NCBI GenBank assembly: GCA_001805965.1
Contig: MHHG01000005.1
Coordinates: 69,279 to 102,470 of the forward strand
Source of the DNA: Omnitrophica WOR_2 bacterium RIFOXYA2_FULL_38_17
GTDB lineage: Bacteria > Omnitrophota > Gorgyraeia > Zapsychrales > Zapsychraceae
Reading direction: 5' to 3'
Length of the DNA: 33,192 bases
Part shown: piece after piece, positions 1 to 7,692 of the stretch
Numbering within the stretch: position 1 is the stretch's first letter
How the letters are laid out: every line of letters begins with the position of its first letter
Notes under the pieces: generated by a model
Database searches by the model: none
Told to the model about the DNA's origin: nothing
What the model saw: only the letters and a program-made list of their open reading frames with translations
Position numbers and translations under genes: made by a program

Positions 1-1
1 T

Positions 2-955
2 GATCTTGCCATAATTAAAAGCGATTCTGCTGAATCTTCATTTTTTATTTTAGGAAATTCTGATATAGAAAAAGGCACAAAGATCTTTTCCATGGGTAAT
101 CCGCATGACCTCGGCATGACAATTGTCGAAGGGACATATAACGGCTTAATGAAAGAATCACTGTACAAAAAAATACTTTTTTCAGGTTCTCTTAATCCGG
201 GAATGAGTGGCGGTCCGGCCTTCAATAGAAACGGTGAAATAATCGGCATAAATGTTTCAACCGCAGGAAATCAGATAAGCTTCCTTGTTCCCGTTGAATT
301 TTTATCTGAACTGTTCGAAATAGCTAAAACAAAAAGTGTGACAAAGAACTTATCCTGGGACAACATTATTGAGCGTCAACTGAGCAAAAATCAAAACGAC
401 TATTTAAACAAAATACTATCTTCTGAATGGAAATATTTATCAATAGGAAAAGTTAGCGTGCCTGGGGAATTAACAAGCGCATTTAAATGCTGGGGAAGCA
501 CTCCAGAGGTGCAATTTGATCTTATTAAATCAGCTGATATATACTGCTCCAATGAAGACAGCCTTTTTCTTTCTTCAAATCTTTGGACGGGTGAAATGCT
601 TTTCAGGTATAAATGGCTGTATTCAACAGGGCTAAACACATTCAGATTTTACAATATTTATGAAAATCAATTCAAAGAAAAATATGACTATCCAAACGCC
701 GGAAATAAATCAGACGTCACCAACTTTAAATGTCAAACAGAATTCGTCAATATAAATGGAATGAACTGGAAAGTCGGGCTTTGCTCAAGGAATTATAAAA
801 AATACAGGTCGTTATATGATATAAACCTTAGCATGTCTTCCGTCGGTGAAAAAATGGAAGGACTGATCGTAGAGCTTGTAGCTCTTGGAGTCAACAAAAC
901 AAAAGCACTTGATTTTATCTATAAATTCATAGGAAACATAAAGTGGCAAGAGTAG
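2..955 (+). CDS. Trypsin-like (HtrA/DegP-type) serine protease, 5' end outside window
   Basis: The reading frame is open from base 2, so the true start lies to the left. The first residues (DLAIIKS) look like the catalytic-Asp segment of S1C proteases. The nucleophile motif GMSGGP follows, with the active Ser codon at 206-208, and after it the usual GEIIGINVS strand. The catalytic His must lie outside the window. About 200 residues follow the protease domain; I recognise neither a PDZ domain nor any other family in them, and they hold several Cys. Proteases of this class cut misfolded or regulatory proteins, usually in the periplasm, but location cannot be judged without the N-terminus. The stop overlaps the next gene (an FHA membrane protein) by 13 bases, so the two are probably cotranscribed. 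The domain call is firm; the substrate is unknown. Confidence 0.85.
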   Translation, partial: DLAIIKSDSAESSFFILGNSDIEKGTKIFSMGNPHDLGMTIVEGTYNGLMKESLYKKILFSGSLNPGMSGGPAFNRNGEIIGINVSTAGNQISFLVPVEFLSELFEIAKTKSVTKNLSWDNIIERQLSKNQNDYLNKILSSEWKYLSIGKVSVPGELTSAFKCWGSTPEVQFDLIKSADIYCSNEDSLFLSSNLWTGEMLFRYKWLYSTGLNTFRFYNIYENQFKEKYDYPNAGNKSDVTNFKCQTEFVNINGMNWKVGLCSRNYKKYRSLYDINLSMSSVGEKMEGLIVELVALGVNKTKALDFIYKFIGNIKWQE

Positions 956-1905
956 TATTTGAAATATCTCAAAGTAATTGGTTCGGGAAAGATTATAAAT
1001 CATTTGATACTTCTTTTATAAATATCGGAAGAAGTTATCATAATGACCTTATTTTATTTGATAGCCATGTTTCAGGAAGGCATCTTCTTATTACACAAGA
1101 TCAAGATGGATGGATCGTTGAAGATTTAGATAGTGAGAACGGACTTTATATAAACAATAATCCGGCAAAAGTTAAAAAAGCTAAGATCAGGTCAGGAGAT
1201 AAGCTGACAATAGGCAGAACCCATCTCAGGATTCTTTCGCCAGATCACCCTATACCAAAAACAAAACTTATCGTACAAACAAATAAATTCTTAAAGGGCC
1301 TTAGCAAACCGGTAAATGTTTGTTCAGCAGCTATAGGCATGCTTTTATTATATGCATTTGAAACTCTTTACCACAGTCCAAAGGATTTACTCATCCAGAA
1401 GCTACTTTTATCATCAGTAGGTTTCTTGTTTATTGCTGTTATTTGGGCCGGTATCTGGGCTTTTGTTGGCACTGTTATAAAGCATAAAGCAAGATTTTTC
1501 TTTCAGCTTTCTATAAGCTGCTTTTTCATGTTTTGCCTAATACCATTTGTGAACTTCTCAGCATACTTAGGATATTATGCCAACAGTCAAGCTGTTGAAG
1601 GGTTTTCTTATATTGTTTTGCTTGGAGGATCTCTTTTTTGGCTTTTATCATCAAACCTTTTGATAGCAACAAACATATCAAGAAAGGCCAGATTAATCGT
1701 ATCATTATTTATCCCTTTATCTTTGGTATCAATAATGGCTTTGTCTTATTCTTCTTTTAAGGATGATTTCAATACATATCCATTTTCAAATTCTAGCTTA
1801 AAACCTCCCATTGTAAAATTATTGCCGACCAAATCAATCGATTCATTCATAAAAATATCTAGCGAAATTTTTACTTTTAACAAGAATGACTTAAAACAGC
1901 AATGA
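943..1905 (+). CDS. FHA-domain integral membrane protein
   Basis: This 320-residue protein starts at a GTG that overlaps the protease gene, with AGGAAA 6 bases upstream as ribosome site. Residues 1-100 form a forkhead-associated domain: GR at 29-30, the SxxRH-type loop with Ser44 and His47, and NG at 66-67, the residues that in this family bind phosphothreonine. About five hydrophobic helices follow (roughly 120-140, 150-178, 187-212, 221-243 and 249-267), then a short polar tail. FHA domains recruit Thr-phosphorylated partners, so this is probably a membrane docking protein facing the cytoplasm. No Ser/Thr kinase gene lies in the window. It overlaps the next membrane-protein gene by 4 bases. 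Domain identity is clear; the biological role is not. Confidence 0.85.
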   Translation: MARVVFEISQSNWFGKDYKSFDTSFINIGRSYHNDLILFDSHVSGRHLLITQDQDGWIVEDLDSENGLYINNNPAKVKKAKIRSGDKLTIGRTHLRILSPDHPIPKTKLIVQTNKFLKGLSKPVNVCSAAIGMLLLYAFETLYHSPKDLLIQKLLLSSVGFLFIAVIWAGIWAFVGTVIKHKARFFFQLSISCFFMFCLIPFVNFSAYLGYYANSQAVEGFSYIVLLGGSLFWLLSSNLLIATNISRKARLIVSLFIPLSLVSIMALSYSSFKDDFNTYPFSNSSLKPPIVKLLPTKSIDSFIKISSEIFTFNKNDLKQQ

Positions 1906-2606
1906 TGATAAATTCTTTCAATATTAAATTTAATTCTAAAGGTTTTGATTCCAGAACACTATGCATTCCAGCCTCGCTAATCATCCTGTCCACATCTATC
2001 GCTTACGGCGACGGCGTTCAAAATTTCTATAAAGCATTTTTGTGCTTATGTGCTTCATTAATTTCTTTTTTATTTGTTTCAATAATAATTATACTTTGCA
2101 GATCAGGTAACAGCACTATCAGGACCAAAGCAATTACAATTGAAAGAGAAGTGCTGAAATCCTTTTTTATAATATTAACCACTTGTGCACTGTTAGGTTT
2201 ATTATATTTTATTCAAACCCGAGAACTTCATTCAGCAGCAATTCTTTCAGGGGTTTCTCCGGGCTTATTTTTTATATGCCTTTATACCCTATATAAGCTG
2301 AAAATCCTTGAAGAAAGAAGCCACTTTGAAAATCTTACTTCAAATAATCGTGCTTTAAAAACATTCTATCAGCTTCAATATATGTTTTGCATTATTACCA
2401 GTTGCCTAATCCCAGTTTTAATATACTTTATGATAACTGATCATATTGCCATATTAGGATGTTCTTCGATAATTTTGTTATCAGTAAACTTAATACATCG
2501 ATTGTTAGTAAAACCGTCTTTTGATTCATACAAATATTCTTTTTCAGCGACTTATTTATTGCTTGGGTTATATATTGCATTCTTCTCTATAGGATGGATA
2601 ATATAA
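1902..2606 (+). CDS. Seven-helix membrane protein of unknown function
   Basis: The start overlaps the stop of the FHA gene in an ATGA junction, a sign of translational coupling. The 234-residue product has about seven hydrophobic segments separated by short loops, and one longer basic loop after the second helix. I see no conserved charged or Cys/His motif that would name a family. A weak resemblance in helix layout to DmsC/NrfD-type anchor subunits was considered, but nothing in the sequence supports it, and no oxidoreductase partner is nearby. Its position after a protease and an FHA protein suggests the three act together at the cytoplasmic membrane. Confidence 0.7.
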   Translation: MMINSFNIKFNSKGFDSRTLCIPASLIILSTSIAYGDGVQNFYKAFLCLCASLISFLFVSIIIILCRSGNSTIRTKAITIEREVLKSFFIILTTCALLGLLYFIQTRELHSAAILSGVSPGLFFICLYTLYKLKILEERSHFENLTSNNRALKTFYQLQYMFCIITSCLIPVLIYFMITDHIAILGCSSIILLSVNLIHRLLVKPSFDSYKYSFSATYLLLGLYIAFFSIGWII

Positions 2607-2639
2607 ATATATATTTACTGTTATTGAAAGGTATTTATT

Positions 2640-3017
2640 ATGTCATGCTCAAATATTCCAACAAAAGTCTTACTTAAAATAGACAAAGAAGACAAGTTCA
2701 TTTCGTTTAATTTTGTCAAAATAGCCTGCAAATGCTCTGTATCGCCAATCGATAAGATCACTAATTTTTTCAAAGGACAAACTCTTAATGAGATATTTGA
2801 GATTTCATTGTCAAAAGCATTTGACGAATTAAAAATAGAGACTGAAGAAGAACAATTCATGTTCAAACTGGAACTTGATGCCTTGAAAGCAGCTATAGCT
2901 AATTATCTGGGGGTTACGAACGAATCTGTTGACAAGGAAAGATGCCAAATACTTTCAATTTACCACGATGATGACGGAACTAGCATTAGCATGATAATTC
3001 TTCCGCCAAAAGCATAA
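2640..3017 (+). CDS. Small NifU/IscU-N-like protein lacking the usual cluster ligands
   Basis: This is a 125-residue soluble protein with an ATG start and GAAAGG about 10 bases upstream. Residues 25-60 (IACKCSVSPIDKITNFFKGQ and onward) follow the NifU N-terminal pattern of a Cys region, a helix, then a KGxTLxE motif. Residues 87-100 (LELDALKAAIANYLG) match the C-terminal helix of that fold, where scaffold proteins normally carry a Cys. Here that Cys is absent and only Cys28 and Cys30 remain in the first region. It may therefore be a non-scaffold relative, or the resemblance may be fortuitous. The gene is the last before a terminator. Fold assignment is inference by eye. Confidence 0.5.
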   Translation: MSCSNIPTKVLLKIDKEDKFISFNFVKIACKCSVSPIDKITNFFKGQTLNEIFEISLSKAFDELKIETEEEQFMFKLELDALKAAIANYLGVTNESVDKERCQILSIYHDDDGTSISMIILPPKA

Positions 3018-3050
3018 AGAAATCTAGAATCAGCTTATATTTCTAAAAAG

Positions 3051-3080
3051 AACCGCCACCCTTTATGGCAGCGGTTTTTT
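3051..3080. terminator. Bidirectional intrinsic terminator
   Basis: AACCGC at 3051-3056 pairs with GCGGTT at 3071-3076 around a 14-base loop, and a run of six T follows on the plus strand. On the minus strand the same stem is followed by TTCTTTTT. It sits between the converging ends of the small NifU-like gene and ilvN, so it can stop transcription from both sides. Confidence 0.8.
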
Positions 3081-3097
3081 CAATATGCACATATATG

Positions 3098-3604
3098 TTA
3101 TGTTGATTCTTGTCCTTTAACCATAACAAGTTTTCCTGAACGAACCATTTCAATGACAACATGTTTTTTTAGAATTTCTTCAAATTCATCCAGATCATCT
3201 GTCGTGCCTATTTGTGAAATAATTATTGTATTGTCATCCTCATCGATAATTGAAGTCTGATATTTCTTAACTTGTTTCAAAATAATTGCTTTGCTAGTTG
3301 AAGTATATTTTACTTTAACAAGCATCATTTCTCTGGCAACGGCATCTTCCTCAGAATGCTCACCAGCACAAATAACATCAACAAGTTTTGACGCTTGCTT
3401 AATTATTTGATCCAAAATTTCCGGGTCACCCTGTGCGGTAATAGTCATTCTTGAGAACTTTTCATTTAGTGAAGGCGAAACGACCAAAGAATCTATATTA
3501 TAACCACGTCTTGCAAATACCAATGCGACTCTAACTAAAACCCCGGGTTTATTTGCGACCAAAAAACTGATTGTATGAATGTTTGATTTGTCTTTAGTTT
3601 TCAT
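3098..3604 (-). CDS. ilvN: Acetolactate synthase small (regulatory) subunit
   Basis: This 168-residue protein starts with an ACT domain (about residues 8-80; ISFLVANKPGVLVRVALVF is the typical first strand and helix). An ALS-type C-terminal domain follows (about 85-162). It is the regulatory subunit that activates the large subunit and gives valine feedback inhibition in isoleucine, valine and leucine synthesis. Length is normal for the family. It lies 17 bases downstream of ilvB on the same strand and is the last gene of that operon, ending at the shared terminator. The name ilvH would fit equally well; the choice is only convention. Confidence 0.95.
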   Translation of the reverse strand: MKTKDKSNIHTISFLVANKPGVLVRVALVFARRGYNIDSLVVSPSLNEKFSRMTITAQGDPEILDQIIKQASKLVDVICAGEHSEEDAVAREMMLVKVKYTSTSKAIILKQVKKYQTSIIDEDDNTIIISQIGTTDDLDEFEEILKKHVVIEMVRSGKLVMVKGQEST

Positions 3605-3621
3605 AATATAAATCCTATCAA

Positions 3622-5346
3622 TTATTTTATTTTTGTTTTAGGTGGCTCAACTATCATGTGATAAGCCGATTTGCCGGCAGGGATCATCGGAAAAACATTC
3701 CCACACTTTACAACTTCACAGTGAACAACAACCGGGCCATTATGGGCAAAAGCAGCTTTTATTTTTTCTGGCGCACCTTTTACCGAACTTATACGGATCC
3801 CTTTAACCCCATAAGCTTCAGCAAGTTTAACAAAATCTGGATTTCCTGTAAGGTCAACGCCTGAAAGCCTGTTATCAAAAAATAACTCTTGCCACTGACG
3901 TACCATTCCTAAATATTTATTATCCAAGATAAAAACCTTAACAGGCAATTTATGGATGAACGCCGTAGTAAGTTCCTGAGCAGTCATTTGAAACCCGCCA
4001 TCACCTACAATAGCAACGACCAATTCATTTGGCCTGCCAAATTGCATACCAATTGCAGCAGGTAAGCCAACACCCATGGTTCCCAGTCCGCCTGACGAAT
4101 ACCAGGTGTCTCTTTTGTCGATCTTATAAAACTGGGAGGACCACATTTGATTCTGCCCAACATCGGTTGAGACAAGCGCCTTGCCTTTAGAGATCTTATA
4201 TATCTGATCAATAATATATTGAGCAGGCAATCCTTTATCTGTTGAATAGTGAAGAGGGAACTCTTTTTTGTAAAAATCACATTCCTGTTTCCAGGCATTC
4301 GTATCAAGCGGCTTAACATGCTTGATCAGTTCCTTAACAACCATCTTAGCATCACCGACAACAGCGGCATCAACCTTAACAACTTTTCCAATTTCTGCCG
4401 GGTCAATATCTATATGTAATTTTTTAGCACCTATACAGAATTCATCATTATTACCGTTAATTCTATCGTCCCATCTGCATCCAATAGATAGGATCAGGTC
4501 GCAATTAACAAGGGCTTTGTTCGCATAAGCAGTTCCATGCATACCTAGCATACCTAAAGAAAGAGGATGGGTTTCAGGAAAACCACCTTTGCCTAAAAGA
4601 GTATTAACAACAGGGGACTGCAACTTTTCAGCAAGTTCTTTAACTTCCTGATCTGCTTTAGCAATAACAACTCCATGACCAACAAGCAATAAGGGCTTTT
4701 TGCTGCCCTTAAACATTTTTGCCATATTCTTTACATCAGTTTTATTAATTGTTGTTTGTACTGTATATCCTGGTAAATCCATATTTGGGTCAAGGTTAGC
4801 CGTACAGATCCCTGAGGTAGTATCTTTTGGCAGATCAACTAATACAGGACCCGGCCTACCGGTATTACAGATATGAAAAGCCTCTTTCACAACCCTTGGA
4901 ATATCATTGGCGTCTTTTACTAAATAACTGTGTTTGACAAAAGGAAGTGTACACCCAAACATGTCAGCTTCCTGAAAAGCATCTTTTCCTAACATCGGGG
5001 TAGTAACTTGGCCTGTAAAAACAACCATTGGTATAGAGTCCATCATCGCGTTTGTAATTCCAGTGACTGTATTTGTAGCACCTGGGCCACTTGTAACTAA
5101 AACAACCCCCGGCTTACCTGTGGCTCTGGCATAACCATCCGCCATATGGGTAGCACCCTGCTCATGTCTTACAAGAATTGACTTTATCTTCTTTGTATTG
5201 ACAATAGCGTCATATATTGGGATGACGACTCCGCCAGGAAAACCAAAAATATACTCAACGCCATGATTTTCAAGGCATTTGATCAGGGCTTCACCTCCGG
5301 TAAGTTTATTTTGAAGCTTGATTGGGGATTTTTTCTTTGCGCTCAT
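3622..5346 (-). CDS. ilvB: Acetolactate synthase large (catalytic) subunit
   Basis: This 574-residue thiamine-diphosphate enzyme joins two pyruvates, or pyruvate and 2-oxobutyrate, as the first common step of branched-chain amino acid synthesis. Visible motifs are GFPGG near residue 35, the catalytic Glu62 in HEQGATHMADGY, the cofactor motif GDG at 448-450 with its partner Asn476 in DNKYLG, and the substrate-loop segment MVRQWQ. Length and domain order (PYR, central FAD/TPP-like, PP) are complete. An AGGGAA ribosome site precedes the ATG. It forms an operon with ilvN. No leader peptide, T-box or other attenuator is seen in the short leader. Biosynthetic rather than catabolic use is supported by the presence of the regulatory subunit. 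Confidence 0.96.
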   Translation of the reverse strand: MSAKKKSPIKLQNKLTGGEALIKCLENHGVEYIFGFPGGVVIPIYDAIVNTKKIKSILVRHEQGATHMADGYARATGKPGVVLVTSGPGATNTVTGITNAMMDSIPMVVFTGQVTTPMLGKDAFQEADMFGCTLPFVKHSYLVKDANDIPRVVKEAFHICNTGRPGPVLVDLPKDTTSGICTANLDPNMDLPGYTVQTTINKTDVKNMAKMFKGSKKPLLLVGHGVVIAKADQEVKELAEKLQSPVVNTLLGKGGFPETHPLSLGMLGMHGTAYANKALVNCDLILSIGCRWDDRINGNNDEFCIGAKKLHIDIDPAEIGKVVKVDAAVVGDAKMVVKELIKHVKPLDTNAWKQECDFYKKEFPLHYSTDKGLPAQYIIDQIYKISKGKALVSTDVGQNQMWSSQFYKIDKRDTWYSSGGLGTMGVGLPAAIGMQFGRPNELVVAIVGDGGFQMTAQELTTAFIHKLPVKVFILDNKYLGMVRQWQELFFDNRLSGVDLTGNPDFVKLAEAYGVKGIRISSVKGAPEKIKAAFAHNGPVVVHCEVVKCGNVFPMIPAGKSAYHMIVEPPKTKIK

Positions 5347-5398
5347 TATTTTCCCTTTGTTTTGATTAATAATATTATATTTAGTTTTTCATCGAGGG

Positions 5399-5427
5399 AT
5401 TATAGTAACATAAATTTATATTTCAGT
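5399..5427 (-). promoter_or_regulatory. Probable ilvBN promoter
   Basis: On the minus strand a perfect TATAAT lies at 5404-5399, about 52 bases before the ilvB start. No good -35 box sits at the usual distance; the 17-base position reads ACTGAA, and a TTGCAC lies further out with a 22-base spacer. The -10 is convincing but the whole promoter is only moderately supported. Confidence 0.4.
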
Positions 5428-5445
5428 GCAAGTTTTATTATAAGC

Positions 5446-5474
5446 TTGATATTATTTATTTTTTGATTTATTAT
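5446..5474 (+). promoter_or_regulatory. Probable sigma70 promoter for the PP-loop gene
   Basis: TTGATA at 5446-5451 and TATTAT at 5469-5474 are separated by exactly 17 bases and lie upstream of the gene at 5501. An AAGGA ribosome site follows at 5491-5495. The region is AT-rich, so chance matches are likely, and confidence is moderate. Confidence 0.45.
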
Positions 5475-5500
5475 TTGAACCATTAACTTAAGGAAAGATC

Positions 5501-6511
5501 ATGGAGCAAAATAATAAGAACAAAGCTAAAGCTATCGGGGTTATCTCGGGCGGATTAGATAGTACCCTTGCGGCCACTTTAATCAAAAGCCAAGGTGTAG
5601 AAGTGTACCTGCTAAATTTTATTATGCCTTGGCAAAAACAAGCTTCAAATAGTGTTGAAAAACTTGCCGCCAAATTGGAGGCTGAACTGATTACACATCA
5701 GCTTGATAATGTATACATAGATCTGATAAAAAATCCCAAATATGGCTATGGCTCTGCCTTTAATCCATGTATTGATTGCCATATATTCATGTTCAAAATT
5801 GCGCGCAAATACCTTAACGAACTAAAAGCAGACTTTGTTTTTACCGGAGAAGTCTTGGCTCAAAGGCCAATGTCTCAAATGAGAGACAAACTTACATTGA
5901 TCGAAGAGGAATGTGACCTTCAAGGAAGGCTTTTAAGGCCATTATCTGCACTTCTTCTTGAACCAACGATCCCAGAAAATGATGGGTTAATTGACAGAAG
6001 CAAACTTATGAATATTTCCGGTAGGTCCCGTAAAGAACAAATCAATCTGGCCAAAAAACTTGGCATAACTGATTACCCCCAGCCTGCAGGGGGATGCCTT
6101 TTAACTGATCGTGTTTTTGGTGAAAGGACCAAAGATCTACTTAGCTATAAACATAACGGTTACAAGGAAATGATATCTCTTCAATGGGGAAGGCATTTTC
6201 GCATTAATGAAAACTTTAAGGCAATTCTCGGACGCAATGAGCCAGAGAATAGTCTGTTAATAGAGAACGCTGATCCAAATGACCACATAATGATCATGGA
6301 TGACAATAAGGGTCCGACATTAGTTCTAAAAGGAGATTTTCCTGAAGAAGAGACTTTTAGAATTTGTGGAGGATTAGTAAAACATTACTCAAAAAGCAAA
6401 ACACTGGATTCTGCTAGAGTACAATATTTTAAAGCATCTTCCCCAAAAGAAATATTCTGTTTTAATACACCTTCATTAGATGAAGAGCTAATTGAAAGAA
6501 TGAAGGTTTGA
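5501..6511 (+). CDS. PP-loop ATPase of the ThiI/MnmA-like tRNA thiolation group
   Basis: This 336-residue protein has an N-terminal adenylating PP-loop, SGGLDST at residues 16-22. Cys90 and Cys93 (NPCIDC) and Cys199 (PAGGCLLTD) follow. This three-Cys arrangement resembles that of PP-loop sulfurtransferases which bind a 4Fe-4S cluster (TtcA/TtuA/NcsA type). Proteins of this kind are commonly labelled tRNA 4-thiouridine or 2-thiouridine synthase-like. The C-terminal third (about 240-336) lacks obvious catalytic motifs and may bind RNA, as in the NFACT-R-like domain of some relatives. It ends 5 bases from the convergent glutaredoxin gene. The enzyme class is well supported; the exact tRNA position, or whether RNA is the substrate at all, is not known. 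Confidence 0.75.
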   Translation: MEQNNKNKAKAIGVISGGLDSTLAATLIKSQGVEVYLLNFIMPWQKQASNSVEKLAAKLEAELITHQLDNVYIDLIKNPKYGYGSAFNPCIDCHIFMFKIARKYLNELKADFVFTGEVLAQRPMSQMRDKLTLIEEECDLQGRLLRPLSALLLEPTIPENDGLIDRSKLMNISGRSRKEQINLAKKLGITDYPQPAGGCLLTDRVFGERTKDLLSYKHNGYKEMISLQWGRHFRINENFKAILGRNEPENSLLIENADPNDHIMIMDDNKGPTLVLKGDFPEEETFRICGGLVKHYSKSKTLDSARVQYFKASSPKEIFCFNTPSLDEELIERMKV

Positions 6512-6516
6512 TCAAT

Positions 6517-6750
6517 TTAATATTTATGGCTCTTAAACCATTTGATTATATCATCTGATTCGTACAATGGTTTTCCATCGATCAGTAAGCATGGGACCTG
6601 CCTCTTACCGCCGATCTTAACCAGGTCAGATGCATTAACATTGTCATTGATATCGCTCAAATCAACTTTTATCTCGTTTATTTCAATATAATCTATAACC
6701 TTAAGACAAAAAGGGCAGGTTGGTTTAAAAAACATCTTCAGTTTAGGCAC
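6517..6750 (-). CDS. Glutaredoxin-like thiol-disulfide protein
   Basis: This is a 77-residue thioredoxin-fold protein. The redox centre is Cys12-Pro-Phe-Cys15, the cis-proline is Val52-Pro53, and an ESDDIIKW helix closes the fold, as in small bacterial glutaredoxins. It would reduce disulfides or glutathione mixed disulfides using glutathione. It begins directly after the stop of the glutathione synthetase gene with no gap, so it is translated with the enzymes that make its cofactor. The N-terminus carries no export signal, so it is cytoplasmic. Family and context agree well. Confidence 0.88.
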   Translation of the reverse strand: MPKLKMFFKPTCPFCLKVIDYIEINEIKVDLSDINDNVNASDLVKIGGKRQVPCLLIDGKPLYESDDIIKWFKSHKY

Positions 6751-7692
6751 TTAATTCTCCTTAGTTAACTTTTCGCTGAATTCGATAACTTTATCTTCAA
6801 GCTTATCATTATTGAATCTATCTATCTCCTGAATGCACGTAGGAGATGTGACATTGATCTCGATAAGATAATTTCCGATTATATCTATACCGACAAAATA
6901 CAGTCCTAATCTTTTGATCTCAGAGCTAATTGCATCAATTATTCTTAGGTCATTATCGCTTATTCCTGAGCGCTCAACTTTCCCTCCGGAAAATATGTTA
7001 TTGCGGTGATCGCTTTGGCAATGGACGCGTAATACAGCTCCTAGGGGCTCACCGTTCAGCAGCAAGATACGTTTATCACCCATTGTGGACTCATTAATAT
7101 ATTTCTGTAAAATGATATCTCTCGAGTAATTTTGCGTCAATGTTTCAAATATCACGCTAGCATTCGAATCACCATTTTTTATCTTAAATATTTGCTGGCC
7201 GCCAAAACCATCCGTTGGCTTTGCGACGATCTCATTTTCTGCTGACAAAAAATCCAACAGCTCTGATTTTTGCCTTCCAACTAATGTCGGAGGAATAACT
7301 GAGACAAACTGTGTAGCCCAGATCTTTTCATTGGCTGCGCGAACACCTGAAGGCTTATTAATAATTTTTACCTTGGAAGGTGATCGTTCAAGCAGCCAGG
7401 TATTTACCAAATATTCATAATTAAAGGGCGGGTCTGTCCTAATAAAAACAACATCAACTTCATCATCTGACAAGCAGCACTGATTCTTTTCTATGAATGG
7501 GGCGCCTTTTACTTGTTGAGGGACAACTTCTGTTATATGAAAGTTCATTCTTCCGTTCTTTAAGACCATACCCCCGCTAGGCAGAAAAAAAACCTTATGG
7601 CCTTTTTTAAAAGCAGATAACATCAAAACAAAAGTCGTATCTTTTTCAATAATCACTGAAGAGAGCGGATCCATTAAAAAAACATAATTCAT
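6751..7692 (-). CDS. gshB: Glutathione synthetase
   Basis: This 313-residue ATP-grasp ligase adds glycine to gamma-glutamylcysteine. The N-terminus (MDPLSS..KDTTFVLMLSAF) is the characteristic GshB start. KPTDGFGGQQIF near residues 155-170 is the ATP-binding segment, GGKVERS is the glycine/phosphate loop, and EINVTSPTCIQEID at 278-291 carries the metal-binding Glu278 and Asn280. Length is close to the usual 315. The start overlaps gshA by 4 bases and the glutaredoxin follows immediately, giving a gshA-gshB-grx order. Together these show that the organism makes glutathione itself. I see no truncation or lost active-site residue. Confidence 0.95.
   Translation of the reverse strand: MNYVFLMDPLSSVIIEKDTTFVLMLSAFKKGHKVFFLPSGGMVLKNGRMNFHITEVVPQQVKGAPFIEKNQCCLSDDEVDVVFIRTDPPFNYEYLVNTWLLERSPSKVKIINKPSGVRAANEKIWATQFVSVIPPTLVGRQKSELLDFLSAENEIVAKPTDGFGGQQIFKIKNGDSNASVIFETLTQNYSRDIILQKYINESTMGDKRILLLNGEPLGAVLRVHCQSDHRNNIFSGGKVERSGISDNDLRIIDAISSEIKRLGLYFVGIDIIGNYLIEINVTSPTCIQEIDRFNNDKLEDKVIEFSEKLTKEN

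Noticed and set aside
3658..4528. Opposite-strand and shifted-frame ORFs of 68-104 codons inside ilvB
   Set aside because: They lie fully within the highly conserved ilvB frame and encode no recognisable motif; they are shadow frames.
5347..5500. T-box or attenuator before ilvBN
   Set aside because: The leader before ilvB is only about 45-50 bases from the -10 box, with no leader peptide or paired stem-loops.
6505..6530. Terminator between the PP-loop and glutaredoxin genes
   Set aside because: The genes converge 5 bases apart and I find no GC-rich stem followed by a T-run; transcripts probably overlap.
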